The position numbers and the translations under genes are program-made. A stretch of DNA of 64,000 nucleotides from a bacterium (GTDB taxonomy: Bacteria > Actinomycetota > Acidimicrobiia > Spongiisociales > Spongiisociaceae), in assembly GCA_028821235.1 (NCBI GenBank), contig JAPPGV010000072.1:1-64000 (forward strand). The letters run 5' to 3'. Shown here one piece after another: positions 36,368 through 44,591 of the stretch (position 1 is its first letter; every line of letters starts with the position of its first letter). The notes below the pieces were generated by a model, which saw nothing but the letters and a program-made list of their open reading frames with translations, had not been told where the DNA came from and searched no databases.

Positions 36368-38485
36368 ATGGTTGCTCCGAACTCGCTGGGTCGTTACGAG
36401 TTGACCGCGCAGATTGCGCGGGGCGGCATGTCGGATGTGTTCGAGGCTCGGGATCGTCTCCTCGACCGCAAGGTGGCCGTCAAGATCCTGCACGACCGGT
36501 ATGCCGAGACGGACACCTTCGTGGCTCGCTTCCGCAAGGAGGCCCGGGCGGTCGCCAACCTGAGCCATCCCAACATAGTGTCGGTCTACGACTGGGGCGA
36601 GGAGGACGGCACCTACTTCATGGTGATGGAGCTGGTCAGGGGGAGGTCCCTGCGCGACATCATCCAGGCCGAGGGCAAGCTTCTACCGCGTCGAGCAACC
36701 GAGATAGCGGCTGAGATCGCCAAGGCGCTCGACGCCGCCCACCGCAGCGGTGTCATCCACCGCGACATCAAGCCCGGAAACGTCCTCCTGACGACGGACG
36801 GCAGCGTCAAGGTGACCGATTTCGGCGTGGCCCGGGCCCGCAACGCCTCCGAAGGCCTCACCAAGGTGGGATCGGTCATCGGTACCGCCACCTACTTCAG
36901 TCCCGAACAGGCCAGTGGCGACCCGGCCGACGAGCGGTCGGACATCTACAGCCTCGGAGTGGTGCTGTACGAGATGCTGGTGGGGCGTCCCCCCTTCAGG
37001 GGGGAGAGCGCGGTATCGGTGGCGTACCAGCACGTCACGGCCGAGGTCGTTCCGCCGAGCAGGCTCAATACCGATGTATCACTGGAGCTCGAGAACGTGG
37101 TGATGCGCGCTCTCGACAAGGACCCCGATCGGCGCTACGAGACGGCCGCCGACATCCACCATGACCTGCTGGTCTTGCTGGCGGTCCGACCTTCGCCGGT
37201 CGGTCAGGCCCCGGCGGCTCCTCCCGTCCGCGCCCATCCGGCTCAGGACCTCCCGCCTCCCCCGCCGCGAGACGACGATCCCTACCGTCGTCTGCGAGGC
37301 CAGCCCCGCCAGCCCTCGCAGCTTCCCTTCATCCTGACTGCTGTTCTCCTGGCCGCGGGAGTGGTGCTCGGTGCATACCTCCTGCTCAACAGCCTTTCGA
37401 GTGATTCGGCGCCGTCCACCACCGTGCCGGTTGTGACCATTGCAATACCCGACGTGACAGGCCTCTCCGAGGAGGAGGCGCGCATCGTGCTCCAGGAGGC
37501 GGGGTTCCTGGTCACGACGAGCAGGGAGCCGAGCGAGGCTCCGTTGGACTCGGTGATACGGACCGAGCCGGCGGAGGGGACGGTGGCCGAGGAGGAGTCA
37601 CCCGTCAACATGGTCGTCTCCGACGGGCCCGCCCTACTGCATGTTCCCACCGTGGTCGGATCGACCAGGGAGCGCGCCATCGGGCAACTCGAGGGACAGG
37701 GGTTTGCCTATACGGTCCGTACCGCCCGCCACGACACGATAGGGGTGGGTCTGGTGATCAGCCAGGATCCGGAGGGCGAGGCCAGAGCCCAGGTCGGATC
37801 GGCTGTGGAGTTGGTGATCTCGGCGGGTCCGGAGCCAATCGAGATGCCCCGGGTGATCGGACTGAGCCGCGATCGAGCGGAGGGGATGCTAGAGGGGCTG
37901 GGCCTGGAGGTCTCGACCAGTCTGGCCCGCAACAACGAGGTGCCGCGGGGAATGGTGGCCCGCCAGGAACCTGCTCCCGGAGCGGACGTGAACCCCGGAT
38001 GGAGTGTTCAGCTGGTGATCTCCGAGGGTCCCGATCTCTTCACACTCGAGGAGCTGGCCGGCCAATCGGTTGCCGATGTGATCGTCCTGCTCGGGGAGGC
38101 CGGCATGCAGGTGCAGGTCATCCAGGAGCCAAGCCCGAGCCATGAGGTGGGTGTGGTGATCCGAACCGATCCGCCGGGAGGTACGGAACTGCGGGTGGGC
38201 GAGATGGTCACCGTCTACGAATCCACGGGACCGGACCTGGTCGAGGTTCCCGACCTCACCGGCGCCACGCCTGAGGAGGCGGAAGCGACCCTGGCCGGGT
38301 TGGGTCTCATACTGGAGGTTGCCGCCTCCAGGGCCGCGGTCGACACGCCCGAACTGGAAGGGAGGATCGCCCGCCAGGCACCCGCCCCGGGCGAGGTGTT
38401 CCTGCGAGGCGAGACCGTGCTGGTGGTACTCGGCGACTACACTGCCCCTGCGGTGGACTCCGAGGACGACAGTTCGGGATCGTAG
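36368..38485 (+). CDS. pknB: PASTA-domain serine/threonine kinase PknB
   Basis: A 705-residue membrane kinase that senses cell-wall fragments and controls growth and division. The kinase domain covers residues about 10-275 (IARGGMSDVFEA glycine loop, VAVKILHD lysine, HRDIKPGNVLL catalytic aspartate near 130, VTDFGVARA, GTATYFSPEQ). A proline-rich linker precedes a transmembrane helix at about 319-342. Five extracellular PASTA domains follow (starting near residues 356, 422, 489, 556 and 623); the fourth is the least typical. Mycobacterial PknB has four. It follows the repeat array by 105 bp and probably has its own promoter there. Confidence 0.95.
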   Translation: MVAPNSLGRYELTAQIARGGMSDVFEARDRLLDRKVAVKILHDRYAETDTFVARFRKEARAVANLSHPNIVSVYDWGEEDGTYFMVMELVRGRSLRDIIQAEGKLLPRRATEIAAEIAKALDAAHRSGVIHRDIKPGNVLLTTDGSVKVTDFGVARARNASEGLTKVGSVIGTATYFSPEQASGDPADERSDIYSLGVVLYEMLVGRPPFRGESAVSVAYQHVTAEVVPPSRLNTDVSLELENVVMRALDKDPDRRYETAADIHHDLLVLLAVRPSPVGQAPAAPPVRAHPAQDLPPPPPRDDDPYRRLRGQPRQPSQLPFILTAVLLAAGVVLGAYLLLNSLSSDSAPSTTVPVVTIAIPDVTGLSEEEARIVLQEAGFLVTTSREPSEAPLDSVIRTEPAEGTVAEEESPVNMVVSDGPALLHVPTVVGSTRERAIGQLEGQGFAYTVRTARHDTIGVGLVISQDPEGEARAQVGSAVELVISAGPEPIEMPRVIGLSRDRAEGMLEGLGLEVSTSLARNNEVPRGMVARQEPAPGADVNPGWSVQLVISEGPDLFTLEELAGQSVADVIVLLGEAGMQVQVIQEPSPSHEVGVVIRTDPPGGTELRVGEMVTVYESTGPDLVEVPDLTGATPEEAEATLAGLGLILEVAASRAAVDTPELEGRIARQAPAPGEVFLRGETVLVVLGDYTAPAVDSEDDSSGS

Positions 38486-38502
38486 GCGAGTAGGGGGCGG
38501 CC

Positions 38503-39381
38503 GTGGCATCAGCCGAGGCTCCGAGCCGGGGCGCGATGGGGGCTAGCGGACCGGCCGTGACAGTACGGGACGCGGTGTTCCGCTACGGCTCCAAGACGGT
38601 CGTAGAGGAGTCCAGCGTTGACATCCCGGCCGGATCTATCACGGCGCTGATCGGCCCCAACGGCGCAGGCAAGTCGACGCTGCTCAACGCGATTGCCGGA
38701 CTGGTCCAACCGGCATCAGGCAGCGTCACCGTGGGGTCCAGTAACGGACGGACCTACCGCACTTCCTACGTGCTCCAGGAGACCAAGGTCAATCCGTCGC
38801 TGCCGGTCACCGTTCGGGAGGTGGTGAGCATGGGTCGCTACGCCGGCCGCCGGCCCCTGCGCCTTCTCACCAAGGAGGATCGCAGGATGGTTGACGAGGC
38901 GATGGAGCGGACCAACATCACCCACCTCGCCAGGCGGCATCTCTCCCGGCTCTCGGGCGGGGAACGCCACCGGGTACTGCTGGCCCAGGGGTTGGCGCAA
39001 GACCATGACATCCTGCTGCTGGACGAGCCGGCGACCGGCCTCGACGTGGTGTCCATCCAGGCGGTTCGGGACACCATCCGCTCGGAGAACGCTCACGGCT
39101 GCACGGTCATCGTCACCACTCATGACCTGGCCGAGGCTTGGGATGCGCACTACGTGGTTCTCTTAGCAGGCCGCGTCGTCACCGCCGGTCCGCCCGGCGA
39201 GGTTCTCACGGCATCGCAGTTGACGGCCGCCTACGGCTTGGGGTTGATGAACGTGGAGGGCACCCACCTGTTCCTCGATGACCCTCATCACGACGAGACG
39301 GATCGGCACCACTCCCACGAACGCTCCATCCATCTGGAGTCCGATCCGATCGACCTTCACCACGACGAGCACAATCACTGA
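38503..39381 (+). CDS. metal-type ABC transporter ATPase with His-rich tail
   Basis: A 292-residue ABC ATPase of the zinc/manganese (ZnuC/MntB-like) class. It has Walker A GPNGAGKST (near residue 50), signature LSGGERHR, Walker B ILLLDEPATGLD and the switch histidine VTTHDLAEAW. The last 45 residues contain about fifteen histidines with many acidic residues, a likely metal-binding tail. No permease or binding-protein gene follows; the next gene is on the other strand. It starts with GTG 17 bp after pknB, so it is probably on the kinase transcript. Either partners are encoded elsewhere or the ATPase has another role. Confidence 0.82.
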   Translation: MASAEAPSRGAMGASGPAVTVRDAVFRYGSKTVVEESSVDIPAGSITALIGPNGAGKSTLLNAIAGLVQPASGSVTVGSSNGRTYRTSYVLQETKVNPSLPVTVREVVSMGRYAGRRPLRLLTKEDRRMVDEAMERTNITHLARRHLSRLSGGERHRVLLAQGLAQDHDILLLDEPATGLDVVSIQAVRDTIRSENAHGCTVIVTTHDLAEAWDAHYVVLLAGRVVTAGPPGEVLTASQLTAAYGLGLMNVEGTHLFLDDPHHDETDRHHSHERSIHLESDPIDLHHDEHNH

Positions 39382-39411
39382 GCATGCCCCGGCCTAACAT
39401 CCAGGCCGTCT

Positions 39412-39978
39412 TCAGGACGGGCCGGTCAGGAAGTTGTCGAGGAGGGCCATTCCCTCGTCGGTGAGCACGCTCTCGGGATGGAACTGCACACCGTGGATGG
39501 GAAGCTCCCGGTGCCTGACTCCCTGGATGACGTCGTCCTCGCTCCAGGCGCACGGCTCGAGCACGTCGGGCAATGCGCTGGCCGCCAGCGAGTGGTATCT
39601 CGTGGCGACGAAGGGATTCCTCAGACCGGAGAAGACGTCCTTGCCGTCATGGCGGATCGAAGAGGTCTTGCCGTGCATGATCCGGGGGGCGAGGTCGATG
39701 GTGCCGCCGAATTTGGTGACGATGGCCTCATGGCCGAGGCAGACGCCGAGGATGGGCACCAGGCCGGCGAAGTGCCCGATGTACGACTCCGTATAGCCGG
39801 CGTTCTCGGGGCGTCCGGGTCCCGGTGAGATGACCAGCCGTTCCGGATCGAACCGGGCGGCGGCGGGCGCGTCCATCTCGTCATTGCGGATCACGGTCGG
39901 CTCGGCGCCGAGTTCGCCCAGGTACTGGACCAGGTTGAAGGTGAAGCTGTCGTAATTGTCCAGAACCAGCACTCGCAT
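39412..39978 (-). CDS. pabA: aminodeoxychorismate/anthranilate synthase glutaminase subunit
   Basis: A 188-residue class-I glutamine amidotransferase that feeds ammonia to a chorismate-using partner. It has the opening VLVLDNYDSFTFNLVQYLGE, the nucleophile in PILGVCLGHEAIV (Cys near residue 79) and the catalytic His-Glu pair in HGVQFHPESVL. The same gene (trpG/pabA) lies between pknB and crgA in mycobacteria. No synthase large subunit is adjacent, so whether it serves folate or tryptophan synthesis, or both, cannot be decided. Confidence 0.92.
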   Translation of the reverse strand: MRVLVLDNYDSFTFNLVQYLGELGAEPTVIRNDEMDAPAAARFDPERLVISPGPGRPENAGYTESYIGHFAGLVPILGVCLGHEAIVTKFGGTIDLAPRIMHGKTSSIRHDGKDVFSGLRNPFVATRYHSLAASALPDVLEPCAWSEDDVIQGVRHRELPIHGVQFHPESVLTDEGMALLDNFLTGPS

Positions 39979-40070
39979 CGCCCGCCAAGCCTACCGAACC
40001 GCCGCATGGAACTGCCGCCACCGCGACCCGGCCGGGCCTGCTCGTAACGGGCGGTGGTAGCCTGGTCTGC

Positions 40071-40319
40071 ATGCCGCAATCCAAGGGACGTCGTAAGTCC
40101 AAGACGGCGGGTCGTCCGACACCGCCCAAGAGCGCGGCGAGCCGCGGGAAGAAGGCCAAGGAATCATCGAAGCTCTACGTGGCCGTGATGTTCGGTCTCA
40201 TGGGTCTCGGGGTCCTGCTGGTTGTGACCCGGTACGTGCTCGACACGCCTTCGTGGTTGTTGCTGGTCGGGCTCGCTGCCATGGGCGGCGGCTTCCTGAT
40301 GACCACCAACTATCACTGA
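40071..40319 (+). CDS. crgA: CrgA-like cell division protein
   Basis: An 82-residue protein with a basic, lysine-rich N-terminus (PQSKGRRKSKTAGRPTPPK), two transmembrane helices (residues about 35-55 and 60-78) and the CrgA-type end FLMTTNYH. In actinobacteria CrgA helps place the septal ring. Its location next to pabA and pknB supports the call. It is divergent from pabA. Confidence 0.88.
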   Translation: MPQSKGRRKSKTAGRPTPPKSAASRGKKAKESSKLYVAVMFGLMGLGVLLVVTRYVLDTPSWLLLVGLAAMGGGFLMTTNYH

Positions 40320-40348
40320 AGCCCGGGCTGCTCCGATCTTCCCGGGCT
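40320..40348. terminator. hairpin terminator between convergent genes
   Basis: AGCCCGGG (40320-40327) pairs perfectly with CCCGGGCT (40341-40348) across a 13-base loop, directly after the crgA stop. The next gene converges, so it may act from either side. Confidence 0.6.
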
Positions 40349-40459
40349 CCCCTGTGCCGCGCCCGCCATCCCGCCACCGAGAGACGAGCGCCCGCGATAC
40401 GTGGAATGCGCTCCTGGCCTGCCAGACCACTAGTTACAGCCCTGTAGTTCTCCCCGGAG

Positions 40460-40479
40460 TTATCCACAGCTGGGGATAA
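40460..40479. promoter_or_regulatory. inverted pair of DnaA-box-like sites
   Basis: TTATCCACA (40460-40468) is a perfect DnaA box; two bases later TGGGGATAA (40471-40479) is a one-mismatch box in the opposite direction. They lie in the noncoding gap after crgA. The gene block around it is near the origin in mycobacteria, but no dnaA or dnaN is visible here, so this may be only a DnaA regulatory or titration site. Confidence 0.45.
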
Positions 40480-40515
40480 CCGGGGTGACTGGGTGAGCTG
40501 CCCGTCCAGGCGGGC

Positions 40516-40761
40516 TCAGGTGACCGGGACCTCGTCCATCTCCTCGCGGCAATGACGCGGCGGGTTCGAGGCGGTGGTGTTGGTGACCGTCATCGTCACC
40601 TCGGTGCCGCAGAGGCTGCACCGGAAACGCCGGCGGGTTTCCACCACGTCGTCTGGATCGACATCCGGTGGGGGATTGGCCACCGCCCGGATCACCGCCA
40701 TCGAGGCGGTCCAGATGGCGGCCCCGATCGCCACAGCGATGATGATGTTGAGAAGCGTCAT
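40516..40761 (-). CDS. small membrane protein with zinc-ribbon-like motif
   Basis: An 81-residue protein. The first 27 residues form a transmembrane helix (LLNIIIAVAIGAAIWTASMAVI), followed by a short acidic/proline linker, then a CSLCGTEVTM ... PRHCREEM segment with a CxxC and a HC pair that could bind one zinc ion. I do not recognise a named family. It lies 72 bp downstream of the thiolase on the same strand. Confidence 0.65.
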   Translation of the reverse strand: MTLLNIIIAVAIGAAIWTASMAVIRAVANPPPDVDPDDVVETRRRFRCSLCGTEVTMTVTNTTASNPPRHCREEMDEVPVT

Positions 40762-40833
40762 CCGTCAGTGGCCGGTGGCGGTGGAGGTCTTGCCGGGGCT
40801 TGCGGTGCCATCCCGGGATTCTTCGGCAGCGTT

Positions 40834-42012
40834 CTACGCGGCCCGCTCGAGAATCATGGCGTTGGCCATGCCCCCACCCTCGCACATCGTCTGGAGTCCG
40901 TAGCGAGCCTGCCGGCGCTCCATCTCGTGGACCAGCGTCGCGGTCAGCTTGGCGCCCGTTCCACCCAGCGGGTGGCCCGTGGAGATCGCCCCGCCGTTCA
41001 CGTTGGTCCGCTCCCATAGGGCGTCCGGGTCGGACCCGCCGTTCTCGGCCAGCCAGATCCCGACCACGGAGGCGAAGGCTTCGTTCACCTCGAACAGGTC
41101 GATGTCGTCGATGCTCAATCCGGCCCGCTCCAGGGCGCGGGCGGTGGCCGGGATCGGTCCGGTGAGCATGCTGACCGGGTCCACGCCCGCCATTGCGAAT
41201 TGCCGGAAGTAGACCTTGGGTTCCAGCCCGAGTGCAACGGCCTTGTCCTCCGACATGATCAGCACGGCCGCCGCGCCGTCCGAGATCTGGGATGAGTTGC
41301 CGGCGGTGACCACGCCGTCCGCTTTGAAAACCGGTGGAAGCCCGGCCAGGATCTCCGGGGACGTGTCCGGACGGATGCCCTCGTCGGTGGTCACCGTCTC
41401 TGTGGCGCCGTTCGCCCGGGTCTCGACCGGGACGATCTCGCGGGCGAACCGGCCTTCGTCCGTGGCCCTGGCGGCTCTCATGTGGGAGCGGTAGGCGATC
41501 CGGTCGAGGTGCTCCCGCGACAGGCCCCACTTCTCGGCGATGAGTTCGGCCGAGATCCCCTGGGGCACCAGGCTGTTGGCGTAACGTTCTTCCATGCGGG
41601 GCCCGAACGGCCGCCCGGGTCCTTGGTGGGCCGTGATCCCCATCGGCACCCGGCTCATCGACTCCACGCCGGCCGCGATGGCCACGTCGTAGGCGCCTGC
41701 CATCACTCCTTGAGCGGCGAAGTGGGAGGCCTGCTGCGCCGAGCCGCACTGGCGATCCACGGTCGTGCCCACCACGTCCTCGGGGAAGCCGGCCGCCAGC
41801 GCCGCATTCCGGCCCACGTTGAAACTCTGCTCCCCGGTCTGCGTCACGCAGCCCATGATCACGTCATCCACCAGGGCCGGGTCGAGTTGGTTGCGCTCCA
41901 CCAGGGCTCGCAACGGGATGGCGGCCAGGTCGACCGGGTGGTAACCCTGCAGGCGGCCGTTCCGCTTGCCGGTGGGTGTTCTCACTGCGTCGACGACGAC
42001 TGCCCGGTGCAT
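40834..42012 (-). CDS. acetyl-CoA acetyltransferase (thiolase)
   Basis: A 392-residue thiolase that cleaves 3-ketoacyl-CoA or condenses acetyl-CoA. All three active-site regions are present: the acylated cysteine in TVDRQCGSAQQASHFAAQ (near residue 92), the histidine in NGGAISTGHPLGGTGAKL and the second cysteine in MCEGGGMANAMI. I chose ATG at 42012 (preceded by AGGGGAG); the longer frame runs through the tRNA-Ala gene and a repeat and is an artefact. Together with the glutaryl-CoA dehydrogenase at 43193 it suggests acyl-CoA degradation in this area. Confidence 0.93.
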   Translation of the reverse strand: MHRAVVVDAVRTPTGKRNGRLQGYHPVDLAAIPLRALVERNQLDPALVDDVIMGCVTQTGEQSFNVGRNAALAAGFPEDVVGTTVDRQCGSAQQASHFAAQGVMAGAYDVAIAAGVESMSRVPMGITAHQGPGRPFGPRMEERYANSLVPQGISAELIAEKWGLSREHLDRIAYRSHMRAARATDEGRFAREIVPVETRANGATETVTTDEGIRPDTSPEILAGLPPVFKADGVVTAGNSSQISDGAAAVLIMSEDKAVALGLEPKVYFRQFAMAGVDPVSMLTGPIPATARALERAGLSIDDIDLFEVNEAFASVVGIWLAENGGSDPDALWERTNVNGGAISTGHPLGGTGAKLTATLVHEMERRQARYGLQTMCEGGGMANAMILERAA

Positions 42013-42065
42013 GCCTGTCTCCCCTCGTGTGCGGATGACCTCAGAGTCCCCAACCCGGCGACCGG

Positions 42066-42138
42066 TGGAGGTGATCGGATTCGAACCGACGACCTCCTGG
42101 TTGCAAACCAGGTGCTCTGCCGACTGAGCTACACCCCC
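42066..42138 (-). tRNA. tRNA-Ala (anticodon TGC)
   Basis: A 73-base cloverleaf. The acceptor stem GGGGGTG pairs with CACCTCC and contains the G3-U70 wobble pair that identifies alanine tRNAs. The D arm is AGCTCAGTCGGCAGAGC, the anticodon stem CCTGG/CCAGG has loop TTTGCAA (anticodon TGC), and the T arm is GTCGGTTCGAATCCGAT. CCA is not encoded. The repeat element begins 23 bp further upstream. Confidence 0.96.
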
Positions 42139-42160
42139 GGGCCTCCTGAAGTCTACTTGG

Positions 42161-42347
42161 ACGCCGGTGGCCGCCAGACCACTGTGGTCTGTCTGTGGAA
42201 TGGCGGTGTGGTATGGCGTCGGCAGCGGTGTTTCTCGCAAGGCCCGCTGACGAAGGCGTGCCCGCAGCGGCACGTTGAGGAGGCGGAACGCAGCGAGGGG
42301 CGCCGGTGGCCGCCAGAGCACGCCTGGTTGTTTCGCAGGCGGACCAC
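42161..42347 (-). repeat. inverted copy of the 165-bp terminal-inverted-repeat element
   Basis: Positions 42184-42347 hold a full copy of the element at 35765, read on the minus strand; the end sequences are GTGGTCTGTCTG (42184) and GCGGACCAC-type (to 42347). A 23-bp partial second copy abuts it at 42161-42183. Its outer end touches the first base of the stop codon of the transporter gene at 42347-42349. Relative to that gene, it runs in the same direction as the array at 35765 does relative to the PBP-like gene. Confidence 0.85.
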
Positions 42348-43171
42348 TAACCCAGGATGATCAGCACCAGGGCAACCACCGCTACCCCGAATCCGGCCTG
42401 TTGGATACGGGTGGTGCGCTCTCCGGAGAAGAGGACCTGGAAGATGACCGTGACGCCGTAGGCCATCTGGAAGAACAGGCCGGCCACGGCCAGGTTGACC
42501 TGGGCGGCCAGCGTGAAGGTCGCGAGCCCGATCCCGCCCAGTATGCCCACCATGACGGCTTGAGGAGTGGTGCCCCGGTGGGGCCAAGTCGCTTCCCTGC
42601 GGATGAGGATCAGCAGCAGGACGAATGCCACAGCGACCACCCTCCCCGGCACCACCGGCCAGGTCCCCGCGTCATCACTTGTCAAGCCCAGCAATGTGGC
42701 GGTGATGCCGAACAGGACACCTGAGGCCAGGCCGTGTTTCATGGCGATGAGATCCCATTCCGCTCCAGGGTCCTTCATGCCGATCAGCCAGACACCGATA
42801 AGGCCCACCACCAGTCCCGAGCCGACCACCATCGAGGGGAGGCCCGACACGACGGTGTCCACCCCGATCGGGACCACCGCTCCCGTTACCGCGGCCACCG
42901 GCCCCACTATTCCCGTGCCCCTGGTGGTGTAGCCCCGGTAGAGCTGGATTAGACCCATTCCGGAGGACACGCCGGAGCAGCCGCCGAGCACCAGGTCGGG
43001 AACGGTGGGGCTTCCGCCCCACCAGACCGCCAGGATCAGCGTCGACAGCAAGGTGAAAACGTAGATCGCGAGCACGGTGGCCAGAAGGCGCCCGCGCCGG
43101 CCCACGTTGGTTCCGATGTGATCGGCCAGCCCGATGGACAGTGGGGCGAGGAGGCCGATGAAGATGGTCAT
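42347..43171 (-). CDS. EamA/DMT-type membrane transporter
   Basis: A 274-residue protein with about ten hydrophobic helices in two similar halves, as in drug/metabolite transporters (EamA). Helical runs include GRLLATVLAIYVFTLLSTLI, SMVVGSGLVVGLIGVWLIGM and the C-terminal AGFGVAVVALVLIILG. The substrate is unknown. Its stop codon abuts the repeat element, and its start is 21 bp from the stop of the acyl-CoA dehydrogenase gene upstream on the same strand. Confidence 0.8.
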   Translation of the reverse strand: MTIFIGLLAPLSIGLADHIGTNVGRRGRLLATVLAIYVFTLLSTLILAVWWGGSPTVPDLVLGGCSGVSSGMGLIQLYRGYTTRGTGIVGPVAAVTGAVVPIGVDTVVSGLPSMVVGSGLVVGLIGVWLIGMKDPGAEWDLIAMKHGLASGVLFGITATLLGLTSDDAGTWPVVPGRVVAVAFVLLLILIRREATWPHRGTTPQAVMVGILGGIGLATFTLAAQVNLAVAGLFFQMAYGVTVIFQVLFSGERTTRIQQAGFGVAVVALVLIILG

Positions 43172-43192
43172 TGGGGGGTGGCCGCGGCCCTC

Positions 43193-44389
43193 CTACGTGA
43201 AGGCCTGGAATCCGGTGAGGGATTGGCCGAGGATCAGGGTATGGATCTCGTTGGTGCCCTCGTAGGTGATCACCGATTCCAGATTGTTCATGTGGCGCAT
43301 TACCGGGTAGTCGAGGGTGATGCCGTTCGCTCCCAGCACGGAGCGGGCGGTCCGGGCGACATCCAGCGCCATCCGGACGTTGTCGAACTTGCCAAGAGAC
43401 ACGTGCTCGGAGCCGGCATGACCCCGATCCTTCATACGGCCGATATGGAGGGCGAGCAGCAGTCCCCGGTTCACAGAGACCATCATCTCCACCAGCTTGC
43501 GCTGGGTGAGTTGGAACGCGCCGATCGGCCGGCCGAACTGCTGCCTGGTGGTGGCGTAGTCGAGAGCCGCCTCGTAGCAGGAGCGGGCGGCGCCCATCAC
43601 TCCCCAGACGATGCCGTACCGGGCTTCGGTCAGGCAGGACAGCGGGCCACGCATCGAGGACACGCCGGGCAGCGCCGCTTCTCTCGGAAGCCGTACGTCG
43701 TCGAGGGTCAGCTCGGAGGTATGGGAGGCCCTGAGTGAGAGCTTGCGCGGGATGTCGCGGGCTGCGAATCCTGGAGTATCGGTGGGGATGATGAACCCTC
43801 GCACTCCATCCTCGGCTCGGGCCCAGATGATGGCCACGTCCGCCACCGACCCGTTGGAGATCCAGGTCTTGGTGCCGTTGAGGATCCAATCCGGACCGTC
43901 TCGGCGTGCGGTCGTGCGCATCGAGGCGGCATCGGAGCCGGAATCGGGCTCCGTGAGGCCGAAACACCCCAGAACCTCGCCCGAAGCCATCCGTGGCAAC
44001 CACTCCCGGCGTTGATCCTCCGACCCGTACTCCCGGATGGGGAACATGGCCAGCGAACCCTGGACCGACACCATGCTGCGGAGTCCCGAGTCGCCCGCCT
44101 CGAGTTCGAGGCAGGTCAATCCGTACTCGACCGCGGACGCGCCCGGGCACCCGTAGCCGTCCAGGTGCATCCCCAGCAGGCCCAGCCCGCCCAGTTCGGT
44201 GGCCAGCTCCCTGGGCAGGATTCCCTCGACGAACCAGTCGCCGATCGACGGGAGTACCCGGTCGCCCACCCACCGGCGAACCGTGTCCCTGAGCAGGCGT
44301 TCCTCAGGACCGAGGAGACGGTCCAAGCCGAGGAAGTCTTTCGGGTCGGGCGGGGCCGGCCGGTTGGCGGTTGACATGGTGGTGCTCAC
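43193..44389 (-). CDS. gcdH: glutaryl-CoA dehydrogenase-like acyl-CoA dehydrogenase
   Basis: A 398-residue FAD-dependent acyl-CoA dehydrogenase, probably converting glutaryl-CoA to crotonyl-CoA in lysine/tryptophan breakdown. Glutaryl-type features are SVQGSLAMFPI, CFGLTEPDSGSDAASMRT, ILNGTKTWISNGSVADVAI and the catalytic base in ITYEGTNEIHTLILGQ (glutamate near residue 380). The GTG at 44389 has AGGA 5 bp upstream; ATG 44377 is an alternative start. Substrate specificity is by similarity only. Confidence 0.85.
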   Translation of the reverse strand: MSTTMSTANRPAPPDPKDFLGLDRLLGPEERLLRDTVRRWVGDRVLPSIGDWFVEGILPRELATELGGLGLLGMHLDGYGCPGASAVEYGLTCLELEAGDSGLRSMVSVQGSLAMFPIREYGSEDQRREWLPRMASGEVLGCFGLTEPDSGSDAASMRTTARRDGPDWILNGTKTWISNGSVADVAIIWARAEDGVRGFIIPTDTPGFAARDIPRKLSLRASHTSELTLDDVRLPREAALPGVSSMRGPLSCLTEARYGIVWGVMGAARSCYEAALDYATTRQQFGRPIGAFQLTQRKLVEMMVSVNRGLLLALHIGRMKDRGHAGSEHVSLGKFDNVRMALDVARTARSVLGANGITLDYPVMRHMNNLESVITYEGTNEIHTLILGQSLTGFQAFT

Positions 44390-44591
44390 GGTTTCCTGAG
44401 GCGGCTACAAGTCTCATTGTGGCAGGCGGAGACTCGGGCGAAAGCAGGGTGCCTCCCATGTGACACGGTTCTCGGATCGGGGCCGGAACTCGCAGGCCGG
44501 CTGTGGGCATCGGGCGCCGCGAGCGTGTACCGTTCTGCGTTCCGGCAGTACCCGCGATCGAGCCTAGGTTGGCTAGGCGGAGGAGTAGTCG

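Noticed and set aside
42013-42321. Upstream extension of the thiolase frame
   Set aside because: It would run through tRNA-Ala and the repeat element; thiolase similarity begins at 42012.
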